From assembly GCF_003555545.1 (NCBI RefSeq), contig NZ_CP032157.1, forward strand, positions 1,120,546 to 1,184,545: DNA of 64,000 bases, given 5' to 3'. Within the stretch, counting starts at the first letter, position 1, and the number at the start of each line of letters is the position of its first letter. This DNA is from Paraflavitalea soli. GTDB taxonomy: Bacteria; Bacteroidota; Bacteroidia; Chitinophagales; Chitinophagaceae. Below the pieces are notes generated by a model, which was not told where the DNA came from, made no database searches, and saw only the letters and a program-made list of their open reading frames with translations. Positions 53,664 through 62,335 of this stretch are shown here, piece by piece. A program made the translations under genes and the position numbers.

Positions 53664-54701
53664 CTACAAGGCGCAGTTCTCATGGTAATCTTTCAATACG
53701 ATGGGTTCCTGCACCATTTCAAAGCCTTCATACTTTATTAATATTTCATCCAGCACGGACTCCGCTTCTTCAATCGTGATGGCTGTTACCAGCCGCTGAC
53801 GCAATTCGGCAAAGCCGGGCAGCCCTTTAAAATAGTACAAGTATTGGCGGCGCATAGAGTAGATGCCTGCTTTAGGGCCTTTCCAGGCTACTGATCTGCG
53901 TAGTTGTTTCCTGCTTACTGCCACTCTTTCTGCCAGGGTAGGAGCGGGGAGCATCCCACCTGTTTGCACATAATGTTTGATCTCACGGAAGATCCAGGGA
54001 TAACCAATCGCTGCACGGCCCACCATGATGCCATCTACCCCATAGCGGTTCTTATATTCCAGTGCTTTTTGTGGCGTGTTGATATCACCGTTGCCGAAGA
54101 TGGGAATATGTATACGTGGATTGTTCTTCACTTTGGCAATCAGGCTCCAGTCGGCTTCTCCTTTGTACAACTGGCAGCGCGTGCGGCCATGGATAGCCAG
54201 CGCCTGTATACCTGCATCCTGTAAGCGCTCGGCTACTTCTTCAATATTTTTGGTGGCATCATCCCAGCCCAGGCGGGTTTTTACTGTTACGGGCAGGCGG
54301 GTGCTTTTTACGCAGGCTTCGGTAAGCCGTACCATCAGGTCAATATCTTTCAATACACCCGCGCCGGCGCCTCTGTTGACGATCCCTTTGATGGGGCATC
54401 CAAAATTAATATCCAGCAGGTCGGGATTGGTTACATCAACAATGCGGGCAGCCATCGCCATCCTTTCTTCATCACCACCAAATATCTGGATGCCTACGGG
54501 CCGTTCTTCATCAAAAATATCCAGCTTGCGCCGGGCCTTGATGGCATCGCGGATTAGCCCTTCGCTCGAAATAAATTCCGTATACAACAGGTCGGCCCCG
54601 TTGTCCTTGCACACCACCCGGAAAGGCGGATCACTCACATCCTCCATGGGTGCCAGTAACAAGGGGAAATCGGGCAGTGTTATATTTCCTATTTTGATCA
54701 A
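53664..54701 (-). CDS. dusB: tRNA-dihydrouridine synthase, DusB-like
   Basis: The 345-residue flavoenzyme has a TIM barrel: LLAPMEDVSDPPFRV, VGIQIFGGDEERMA, and the catalytic-Cys motif DINFGCPIKGIVNRGAGAG (Cys near residue 100). VTVKTRLGWDD, AIHGRTRCQLYKGEADW, IFGNGDI and GIMVGRAAIGYPWIF follow. It reduces uridines in the D-loop of tRNA with NADPH. It stands between two carbohydrate loci and converges with GH127. The spacing to the GH16 gene contains a repeat, so it is probably transcribed separately from the PUL. Confidence 0.93.
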   Translation of the reverse strand: MIKIGNITLPDFPLLLAPMEDVSDPPFRVVCKDNGADLLYTEFISSEGLIRDAIKARRKLDIFDEERPVGIQIFGGDEERMAMAARIVDVTNPDLLDINFGCPIKGIVNRGAGAGVLKDIDLMVRLTEACVKSTRLPVTVKTRLGWDDATKNIEEVAERLQDAGIQALAIHGRTRCQLYKGEADWSLIAKVKNNPRIHIPIFGNGDINTPQKALEYKNRYGVDGIMVGRAAIGYPWIFREIKHYVQTGGMLPAPTLAERVAVSRKQLRRSVAWKGPKAGIYSMRRQYLYYFKGLPGFAELRQRLVTAITIEEAESVLDEILIKYEGFEMVQEPIVLKDYHENCAL

Positions 54702-54799
54702 ACAGCCATGTAATTAAGGCCGCAAAGGTACGGAATTGAAAGTTGTTTCTACCTACCCAATACTGACTATTCCCCACTCAACTATCAAAGCAAAACTTG

Positions 54800-54843
54800 T
54801 CCCGCTCCGCGGGAAGATTGCCGGCTGCCGATTCACGATTGCC
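54800..54843. repeat. TCCCGC hairpin plus heptad array GATTGCC/GGCTGCC
   Basis: TCCCGC (54800-54805) pairs with GCGGGA (54809-54814). Right after it GATTGCC, GGCTGCC, GATTCAC and GATTGCC run at 7-bp steps from 54816. It ends next to the GH16 stop codon. Confidence 0.75.
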
Positions 54844-54848
54844 GTCCC

Positions 54849-56081
54849 TTATTGATAGACCCTGATATAGTCTACGATGAGCCATTGCGGGAAATAGGTA
54901 GTGGCATCCGGGTTACCGGGCCAGTTACCGCCAACGGCGAGGTTTACGATCAGGAAAAACTCCTCATTGAACGGATAATTATTGCTCCCGAGATCGGCCT
55001 TGTTGACCGTCGAGAACACATTCCCGTCTACCAGCCATTTGATCTGGTCTTCCTTCCATTCGAGCGAGAATACATGGAATTCATCATTGAAAGTTTGGGA
55101 CGGCAGTGAAAAATTCCGGCTGATCTGTGTACTGCCCGGGCCAGGTCCGAAATGCAGCGTGCCATACGTCTTTCCCGGTTCATGACCCACTACTTCCATC
55201 AGGTCAATTTCACCACTCCTGGGCCATCCGCCAAACACGCTTTTCTCCGGCATCAGCCAAAAGGCCGGCCAGATGCCCTTGCCTTTGGGCAGGATCGCAC
55301 GGATATCTATCCGCCCGAATTTGATAGGCCTTTTACCCTGGGTGAGGATCTTGGAAGAGGTATAGTTCTTCCCCTGGTAACTTTCCGGCTTTGCTTCGAT
55401 GATCATTTTACCATTCTGGAAATATAGATTCTCCGGCCTGTCTGTATAAAACTCCAGTTCATTATTGCCCCATCCGCAGATACCCGGACAGCCATCCCCA
55501 TTCTGGTGGCCCCAGGTACTTGCATCCAATGATGGTCCATTGAACTCATCAGCCCATTTCAACGTATACCCAGGATAGGAGGCCGGCGCATCATAACCCG
55601 TATTGGTATAGGCCACCCGCGTATCATCATTGCGGATAGTGCCGCTGCCCACCAGCTTCAGCAGACTGCCATTGACCGGGTTCTGCAATTGCACCGTAAA
55701 AGCATCATCACCTTCCTTGATATCGTCGCCCACCACCGGAATGATAAGCTTCTTCTGCGTTTCTCCTGCAGGGAACGTCAGCGACAGACTCGCAGGTACT
55801 ATATAATCTTCTCCCGCCTTCGCACTCACACTAACTATGGAATAGTTTACTGTTACGTCCCTGGTCGACTTCTTATCCAGCGTTACCAGGAACTCAAAAT
55901 CAGTATTGCCGCTGTTGCCTTCAAAGAGCGTCACATCATTAATGGAAATAGTCGGCGCCGGCCCGGTGTCCCCATTATCCCCCTTGCTTTTGCTGCTGCA
56001 TCCGGAAGAGGAGAACGTAATAGACAAGGAGCAGAGAACAATAGAAAGTAGCTGAACCATATGGACCTCTCTTTTATTCAT
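54849..56081 (-). CDS. GH16 family endo-glucanase-type lipoprotein with Calx-beta domain
   Basis: The start at 56081 gives a lipoprotein signal (lipobox FSSSGCSS), with 410 residues. A Calx-beta-like domain lies at about 45-150 (TLFEGNSGNTDFEFLVTLD, EGDDAFTVQL). The GH16 domain follows: LKWADEFNGPSLD, WGNNELEFYTD, and the catalytic motif GEIDLMEVVG (E-x-D-x-x-E). FHVFSLEWKEDQIKWLVDGN comes later and the protein ends WLIVDYIRVYQ. Without a beta-bulge loss the active site fits laminarinase-type beta-1,3(4)-glucan cleavage. It is the last gene of the SusC-SusD-PKD-GH16 series. Confidence 0.9.
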   Translation of the reverse strand: MNKREVHMVQLLSIVLCSLSITFSSSGCSSKSKGDNGDTGPAPTISINDVTLFEGNSGNTDFEFLVTLDKKSTRDVTVNYSIVSVSAKAGEDYIVPASLSLTFPAGETQKKLIIPVVGDDIKEGDDAFTVQLQNPVNGSLLKLVGSGTIRNDDTRVAYTNTGYDAPASYPGYTLKWADEFNGPSLDASTWGHQNGDGCPGICGWGNNELEFYTDRPENLYFQNGKMIIEAKPESYQGKNYTSSKILTQGKRPIKFGRIDIRAILPKGKGIWPAFWLMPEKSVFGGWPRSGEIDLMEVVGHEPGKTYGTLHFGPGPGSTQISRNFSLPSQTFNDEFHVFSLEWKEDQIKWLVDGNVFSTVNKADLGSNNYPFNEEFFLIVNLAVGGNWPGNPDATTYFPQWLIVDYIRVYQ

Positions 56082-56234
56082 AAATATAATTTCATGCACG
56101 TATACGATCTCTTGTTGGTACTACCCGGCAAACCTGAACGGAAGACCAGGCTTGCCGGGTAAACCGTTATCATAACTTTTCACGTTCCGCGGTATTACCA
56201 CATTTTCAAATTCTCAAATTATCACAACTTGGTT

Positions 56235-57131
56235 TTACTTCGCTTTGAGGGTAAACTTCCAATGGCCCCAGTCATACCGCTTGTCCAGTACCATTTTGGT
56301 AGCTGTCATTTCAACGATGTCATAGGTTACCACACTTTCAGGTGCAGCGGTAGTACCAGCCTCACCGGCTTTATACAAGCCAATATAAGCGCCGTTTCCT
56401 ATTACCTGGAGTTTGTTGCCGCCAATTACTTTAAAGTTGAAATTACCGCCGCCCCATGGCTTGTATTTGGCAGGCAGCTGGCTTACGTTAATACAGCCAA
56501 TGGGAAAGCCTATATCTGTAGGCCAGGGCGCGCCGCCTTCATCATCTACCCGTATATCGCCTTTCAGGTCCTGCGTGAAACTACCGTCTTTCCGGAAAGT
56601 ATATTCATCGTTGAACAGGCAGGCGCGGTCAGTTACATCCCCTTCGCCGCTTGTCCACCAGGGGCCTCCCGTTAGTGGACCTACCAATAAGGCGCCGCCA
56701 CCCGGCTGGTCCAGTACCCAGGTCTTCGAGGTACAATTGGTGAGCAATGCCTTCTTGCCTGCACAGCCATTGGGATCATCGGCAGCCACACTGACTGCTA
56801 CAGTAGTCGAGTCTATCCCACCGTCTGATAACAGGATCAGTTTTATGGTATAGTCTCCCTTATCCGGATAGTACGCCGTATCCACCTGGCGGCCTGCGCG
56901 TGCGCCGCCGCCATCGCCTATATTCCAGCGATAATAAAAAGCGCCCTTGGTGGTGCTCGTGAGTAAATAAGTATTCACTTTTCCACTCACAGGTGTAACA
57001 GTGAACGCTGCCTTGGGTTTCTCGCCAATATCACCGAAGCTGCTTTTGGGACTGCAGCCCGGCATGAAAGCCGGCACCAGCAATAACAGCAGCCAGTAGT
57101 TTATTTTTCTATTATTGAATGTAAGTAACAT
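56235..57131 (-). CDS. PKD-domain lipoprotein, likely surface glycan-binding protein
   Basis: The 298-residue product has a lipoprotein signal (LLLLLVPAFMPGCSP) and a PKD domain (about 38-115: AAFTVTPVSGKVNTYLLTST, FYYRWNIGDGG, GDYTIKLIL). The C-terminal part has NCTSKTWVLDQPGGGALLVG and ends KRYDWGHWKFTLKA. It sits between SusD and GH16, the usual place of the SusE/F-like surface glycan-binding protein. Confidence 0.85.
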   Translation of the reverse strand: MLLTFNNRKINYWLLLLLVPAFMPGCSPKSSFGDIGEKPKAAFTVTPVSGKVNTYLLTSTTKGAFYYRWNIGDGGGARAGRQVDTAYYPDKGDYTIKLILLSDGGIDSTTVAVSVAADDPNGCAGKKALLTNCTSKTWVLDQPGGGALLVGPLTGGPWWTSGEGDVTDRACLFNDEYTFRKDGSFTQDLKGDIRVDDEGGAPWPTDIGFPIGCINVSQLPAKYKPWGGGNFNFKVIGGNKLQVIGNGAYIGLYKAGEAGTTAAPESVVTYDIVEMTATKMVLDKRYDWGHWKFTLKAK

Positions 57132-57174
57132 GTTTAAAGTTTTTAATTGACCAACTTATAATATCACTTTCTTT

Positions 57175-57326
57175 GTCAGCCTGAGCTTGTCGAAGGCGCT
57201 TTAAAGTGCCTGTCGAAGGGCTTTTCTTCCGGACTTTCCTCCCGATAGCTATCGGGACGGTCTTTCGGACTCAAAGAACCAGTCAAAGCAAACGTACTGC
57301 CGATTGCCGTCTGCCGATTGCCGGCT
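57175..57326. repeat. dispersed repeats: GTCAGCCTGAGCTTGTCGAAG, CCCGATAGCTATCGGG palindrome, heptads
   Basis: GTCAGCCTGAGCTTGTCGAAG at 57175-57195 matches 31509-31529 with one change. CTTCCGGACTTTCC and a perfect palindrome (57241-57256) follow. TACTGCC, GATTGCC, GTCTGCC and GATTGCC run at 7-bp steps from 57295. It lies between the SusD gene and the PKD gene. Confidence 0.75.
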
Positions 57327-58827
57327 AGTACCCCTTATTCTGTTCCAACACCTTATTCGTTACATCAATTTCCTGCTGCGGTATCGGCAATACTTCATTC
57401 TTATTGGGTTTGAAGCCCCTTGGCCCTAACACTTCTGCAGCTTTACCGGTGCGTACCAGGTCGAAGAAGCGATGGCCTTCTGTAGCCAGCTCCAGCCTGC
57501 GTTCTTTGGCAATATTATCCAGCGTGGCCGGAACAGTTGCCAGGTTTACCCGGTGCCGCACCGTGTCCAGTAAATATTGTGCACGGGCAGCATCCCCACC
57601 GCCACGTACCAGTGCTTCTGCTTCCAGCAGGTAAGTGTCGGCCAGCCTGATCTCTATTTCATTGATCGGCCAGTTGATTTCAGCTGTACCCACATTGGAG
57701 CGATAAGCCGTTACCGGCGCATATTTACGTATAAAGTAATCCGTGTTCTGGTAACGAGCCGTGTACTTGGCGCCCTGCGCTTTCATGGCGTTGCCATCAA
57801 TGATCGTAGCAGAAAAACGCGGATCGTTCTTCATAACTGCTACCAGGTCTTCGGTGATGGGACAAAATCCCCAGCCACCGGAATAAAGCGGGCCATTATA
57901 ATCGGCCGCACCTACATACTGGGCAGCTACGTTGCCTTCGCCACCATTGATCCAGCCCCAGTCGCCCCAGGCAGCCAGGTTGGAGTGGGGTATCTCGAGT
58001 ATTGATTCCGCATGGAATTTATTATCAGGCCTGAATACATCACTAAAGACCGGCAGCAAGTGATAAGCCGCAGAAGTATTTACTTCCTTCAGCAACCCGG
58101 CAGCTTCTGTCATCCGTGCATTGTTGTTTTGAAACAGGATTGCTTTGCCCAGCATAGCGGTGGCAGCTCCCTTGGTCAGACGGCCATATTCACTCACCGG
58201 CAAAGTCACCGGCAGGTCCGTCCGTGCTTCCTTCAGGTCCTTCTCAATTTGTGCATAGATAGCAGCAGGTTCAGCCTGCTTTTGGCTATACAGTTCACTC
58301 ACCGGTATAGCGGTAATGATCAGTGGCACCCTGCCAAAGAACCTTACCAGGTCAAAATAGAAATAAGCACGCAACGTTTTAGCTTCTGCGATCACCCTCG
58401 ATTTGAAGTTGGCCGCCAGCCCCGGTACTTTTTCAATTTTCTCCAGTATTAAATTGGCACGATACACCCCGGTGTAATTTTTTTGCCAAAGACCCAATTG
58501 AGGCCCTTTGAATGCATCCAGTGTGAAGTTGTCATACGCTACCCAGCTTGGCTGGTCCGATGCATCACTGCCGCCTGCATACGCCTCATCAGAAGCTGCT
58601 GATAGTAAGGGCATCTTCATGGTATAACCACCAGAGTTGCCCCATTGCATGACATCATATACAGCTACCAGTCCCTGGAATACCTGTTCCTGGTTCTTAT
58701 AGAAATTGTCTTCCAGTTCTGTTCCTTTCGGCTGCAGCTCCAGGAAACTTTTGCTGCAGGAAGCTGAAGCTATGAACCCGCCGATCAGTACGGGCCACCA
58801 TTTTATATTGATTCGATTTCGTTTCAT
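57325..58827 (-). CDS. SusD/RagB-family nutrient-binding outer-membrane lipoprotein
   Basis: The 500-residue product has a lipoprotein signal (lipobox IASASCSKS). The TPR-rich SusD fold is shown by NFYKNQEQVFQGLVAVYDVM, WQKNYTGVYRANLILEKI, VIAEAKTLRAYFYFDLVRFF and GRVPLIITAI. The C-terminal part has LADTYLLEAEALVRGGGDAA, RRLELATEGHRFFDLVRTGK and ends EVLPIPQQEIDVTN. It caps the SusC porin and binds the oligosaccharide. It is 18 bp after susC. Confidence 0.93.
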   Translation of the reverse strand: MKRNRINIKWWPVLIGGFIASASCSKSFLELQPKGTELEDNFYKNQEQVFQGLVAVYDVMQWGNSGGYTMKMPLLSAASDEAYAGGSDASDQPSWVAYDNFTLDAFKGPQLGLWQKNYTGVYRANLILEKIEKVPGLAANFKSRVIAEAKTLRAYFYFDLVRFFGRVPLIITAIPVSELYSQKQAEPAAIYAQIEKDLKEARTDLPVTLPVSEYGRLTKGAATAMLGKAILFQNNNARMTEAAGLLKEVNTSAAYHLLPVFSDVFRPDNKFHAESILEIPHSNLAAWGDWGWINGGEGNVAAQYVGAADYNGPLYSGGWGFCPITEDLVAVMKNDPRFSATIIDGNAMKAQGAKYTARYQNTDYFIRKYAPVTAYRSNVGTAEINWPINEIEIRLADTYLLEAEALVRGGGDAARAQYLLDTVRHRVNLATVPATLDNIAKERRLELATEGHRFFDLVRTGKAAEVLGPRGFKPNKNEVLPIPQQEIDVTNKVLEQNKGY

Positions 58828-58845
58828 TACTCAATGTTTTGTGGA

Positions 58846-61800
58846 TTAAAAACCAATGTTAATACCTGCCATCAAAGCACGTGGCTGAGGATAAATACCC
58901 CGGTCAATACCATAACTGTCGCCACCGATCTCCGGATCGAAACCATTGTATTTGGTGAAGGTAAACAGGTTGTTACCTGTAAGGTATACCCGCAGTTTGC
59001 TCAGCCCGGCTCTTTTGGTAATTGATTCCGGCAGGGTATAGCCGATCTGCAATACCTTGATACGGAAATAAGAACCCTGTTGCAGGTAGAAGTCCGAACT
59101 GCGGCTGAAGTTTTGGTTGGGATCATTGAATACAAGGCGGGGAAACTTATTGGAAGTGCCCGCACCTGTCCAGCGGCTTAGCGCTTCAGTGGTCCAGTTG
59201 GCGGTAGGCAGGTCAAAGCGGCGCAATGCCTGGAATACATCGTTGCCTGCTACACCCTGACCAAATACGAGCAGATCAAATCCCTTCCAGGCGGCTTCGG
59301 CGGTGAAACCAAAACTTACATCTGGTGTAGGATCGCCAATGATGGTGCGGTCGTCATTATCGATCTTGCCATCATTGTTGTTGTCCACAAAACGGATGTC
59401 GCCCGGCTGTGCATTGGGCTGCATCAGGCCGCCGTCTTTGTTACGGTAGTTCAATACCTCGTCGGCAGTTTGGAACAGGCCATTGGTCCTGAAACCATAG
59501 AAAGAGCCGATCGCATTGCCCACGGAGGTGCGTGTCATCTCTACTCCCTGCGGACCAAACTTTTGTCCTTCCAGGAATTTCTTATCGGCGCCCAGGTAGG
59601 TGACTTCATTTTTCAGGTAAGAGACATTGCCGCTTACTTTGAAGTTGACGTCGCCAATCTTGTTGCCATAGCTCAGTTCCAGTTCTACACCACGGTTCTC
59701 CATATTGGCGATGTTGCCGATGGGACCCGAATTACCCGCATAGCCCGGTACGGCAATACCCAACAGCATACCCTTCGTCTTTTTATTGTACACATCGAAG
59801 GTGACACTGAAGTTGCGGAACAATACCGCGTCGAAGCCAATATTGAACTGTGATGTTTCTTCCCATTTCAGATCGGGATTGGAGATCGCATTGGGGCTTA
59901 CTCCATTGATCAATACAGGCGTTAATCCCATCGTGTAGTTCCTGCCGCCGCCTACGGTAGAGAGATAACGGAAATCACCAATACGGTCATTGCCCGTTAT
60001 ACCATAGGAGCCACGTACTTTCAGGAAACTGACCACATCAGTAGCCGGAAAGAAATCTTCATGAGAGGCTATCCAGCCAACAGATACGGAGGGGAATACA
60101 CCATATTTATTGTTAGGACCAAATTTGGACGATCCGTCACGGCGTACAATACCTGTGAAGAGGTATTTATCATCGTAACTATAGATCACCCGGCCATACA
60201 AAGAGGACAAAGACTCCTGGTATTCTCCTCCCCAGAAGAACTGGTTGGTTTGAGGTACCGGGAAAGCCAGTGAGGCATCTTTGATATCATTGACAGGGAT
60301 ACCACGTTTGGTACCTCCCTGTGTTTTGCCGTTGTTCTTTTGTGCGGTTGTACCCACCATGGCTGTTACATCATGTTTGCCAATGGCCCGGTGGTAGGAG
60401 AGCTGATTTTCCCACAGCCAGAAGACGCCGCGGTTTGATTCCCGGGTATAGCCATTCAAAGTTACCTGGTTGATCGTGTTGAGGTAATTGAGCGGTGAAA
60501 AGCTTTCATTACCCCAGAAAGCGAGGTCGGTACCGATAGAGCTGCGCAGCTTTAATCCCTTGATCGGTTCTATCTCTCCAAATACATTGGCCACGATCTT
60601 GTCGGACCAGTTATTGCCCTGCGCCACTTTTACGGCGGCTACCGGGTTCAATATCTCGGAGGTAACGATATTGGAAATACCATATGGGTTACCATGCTCA
60701 TCACGTACAACCGGATGATCGCTATAGGGGCTGGAATTGGCCAGCGCCGGATCAGTCACGATAAAGGGCGTGATGGGATCCATATTAATGGCCCGGTTAA
60801 GCGGCGTACCCCATTCTCCATTGGTGCCTACGCCTATGGAAGAAATGCGGGTGTAACCAATATTGCTGCCAAAGGAGATAGTATTGGTGATCTTATGGGT
60901 GGAATTAAAACGGGCGGTAAACCGTTTAAAATAGGAGTTAGACGGCGTTACGATACCCTTCTGGTCCAGGTAGCCGAACGAAGCATAATAGGTAGACTTT
61001 TCAGAACCACCGGATAAGCTCAGGTCATGGTTTTGGATGGGAGCAGCATCGTCAAACACATGGCTTTGCCAGTCTGTGCCCTTGCCCAACTGTTCGGGGT
61101 TGGCAAAGCGGGGATTTTGCCCGTTGGCCACATAGGCTTCATTCAACAAAGTGGCGTATTGGGTAGCATCCAGCAGGTCCAGCTTGCGCCAGGCTTTTTG
61201 CGTGCCCAGGTAGCCATTGTAATGGACCGCAATTTTGCCCGATTTCCCCTTCTTGGTAGTAACTATGATAACGCCATTGGCTGCCCGGGCGCCATAAATA
61301 GCCGCAGAGGCGGCATCTTTTAATACGTCAATGGATTCGATATCATTCTGGTTGAGGTACTCAATACCTCCGCCAATCTGTATACCATCCACTATGTACA
61401 GCGGATCACTGTTGCCGATGGTGGTGGTGCCACGGATCCTCACGGTAGAGCCAGCGCCGGGCTGACCGGAACTGCTGGTGATCGTTAAGCCCGATACCCT
61501 GCCTTGCAGGGATTGCTCAATGCGCTGAACAGGCATATTGTCCAGGTCGCCCGCCTTGATCGACGAAATGGCGGTGGTAACGGCCCCTTTGCGCTGGGTG
61601 CCATACCCTACCACAATGACTTCATCCATGCTGCCAGACTTCTCTTCCAGCGTGATGGTGACGGCCGCGCCGTCGCGGACAGTGATTTCCTGTGGGGTCA
61701 TCGCAATGTGCGAAATGACCAATATGCTGCCGGCCCTGGGCACTGTAATGGAAAACCTGCCCTGCTGGTCGGCAGTGGTGGCTGTGGTGGTTCCTTTTAC

Positions 61801-61950
61801 AGTAATGGTGGCGCCGGAAACAGGTGAGCCGGTGATCTTGCTGGTTACCGTGCCGGTAACGGGGATGGTTTGTGCATAGACCTGGCCGATAAGCAGTGTT
61901 TGGAACAGTACTGCAAGGCTTAGCAGTACAACTTTCATTTTCATAAGCAA
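58846..61950 (-). CDS. SusC/RagA-family TonB-linked outer-membrane protein
   Basis: The 1034-residue protein has a signal peptide (VVLLSLAVLFQTLLIGQVYA; the start may be any of three Mets at 61950, 61944 or 61938). A carboxypeptidase-regulatory-like domain (VTGTVTSKITGSPVSGATIT) follows, then the plug (VIVVGYGTQRKGAVTTAISS, RIEQSLQGRVSGLTI, VRIRGTTTIGNSDPLYIVDG, SIDVLKDAASAAIYGARAAN) and the barrel to the final FDPEIGGDSYGIDRGIYPQP. It imports oligosaccharides with TonB energy. With SusD, PKD lipoprotein and GH16 it forms a beta-glucan-type utilisation locus. No anti-sigma system is adjacent; the divergent propeller regulator is the likely control. Confidence 0.93.
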   Translation of the reverse strand: MLMKMKVVLLSLAVLFQTLLIGQVYAQTIPVTGTVTSKITGSPVSGATITVKGTTTATTADQQGRFSITVPRAGSILVISHIAMTPQEITVRDGAAVTITLEEKSGSMDEVIVVGYGTQRKGAVTTAISSIKAGDLDNMPVQRIEQSLQGRVSGLTITSSSGQPGAGSTVRIRGTTTIGNSDPLYIVDGIQIGGGIEYLNQNDIESIDVLKDAASAAIYGARAANGVIIVTTKKGKSGKIAVHYNGYLGTQKAWRKLDLLDATQYATLLNEAYVANGQNPRFANPEQLGKGTDWQSHVFDDAAPIQNHDLSLSGGSEKSTYYASFGYLDQKGIVTPSNSYFKRFTARFNSTHKITNTISFGSNIGYTRISSIGVGTNGEWGTPLNRAINMDPITPFIVTDPALANSSPYSDHPVVRDEHGNPYGISNIVTSEILNPVAAVKVAQGNNWSDKIVANVFGEIEPIKGLKLRSSIGTDLAFWGNESFSPLNYLNTINQVTLNGYTRESNRGVFWLWENQLSYHRAIGKHDVTAMVGTTAQKNNGKTQGGTKRGIPVNDIKDASLAFPVPQTNQFFWGGEYQESLSSLYGRVIYSYDDKYLFTGIVRRDGSSKFGPNNKYGVFPSVSVGWIASHEDFFPATDVVSFLKVRGSYGITGNDRIGDFRYLSTVGGGRNYTMGLTPVLINGVSPNAISNPDLKWEETSQFNIGFDAVLFRNFSVTFDVYNKKTKGMLLGIAVPGYAGNSGPIGNIANMENRGVELELSYGNKIGDVNFKVSGNVSYLKNEVTYLGADKKFLEGQKFGPQGVEMTRTSVGNAIGSFYGFRTNGLFQTADEVLNYRNKDGGLMQPNAQPGDIRFVDNNNDGKIDNDDRTIIGDPTPDVSFGFTAEAAWKGFDLLVFGQGVAGNDVFQALRRFDLPTANWTTEALSRWTGAGTSNKFPRLVFNDPNQNFSRSSDFYLQQGSYFRIKVLQIGYTLPESITKRAGLSKLRVYLTGNNLFTFTKYNGFDPEIGGDSYGIDRGIYPQPRALMAGINIGF

Positions 61951-62216
61951 ACAATTTTGGATGATGGAACAGGCAATAAGGGTATTCTACTACAGGGCTA
62001 CGCATGCGTATTTCCCTGGTTTTTTCCCTCATCCTAAAATTATCATTCAGTACTGCACGAGCATATTTTTGGGGTACATCACTACTACATCACCCTATTG
62101 TAAGTCAATAAAAACAGGCTTTTTAAGTACAACAATACTACATCATCGAAAAAAATGTACTTTCACATAGGCTGCTTTGATTATTTTAGATTACGGTCTT
62201 GCTCACTCGCCAGCCT

Positions 62217-62320
62217 TCCCGCCGTATAGCGGGATGACGGCTATTTCAAAGCCTCTGGCTTTGTCGTAGAAAGGTGCCTTTCGAAGCAAACGCATTGCCG
62301 ACTGCTGATTGCCGACTGCC
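62217..62320. repeat. TCCCGC hairpin and GAYTGCC heptad array before the regulator gene
   Basis: TCCCGC (62217-62222) pairs with GCGGGA (62229-62234). CATTGCC, GACTGCT, GATTGCC and GACTGCC run at 7-bp steps from 62293, ending 15 bp before the ATG at 62336. The rest of 61951-62216 shows no gene or clear motif. Confidence 0.72.
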
Positions 62321-62335
62321 GAAAACTGCTTGCTT

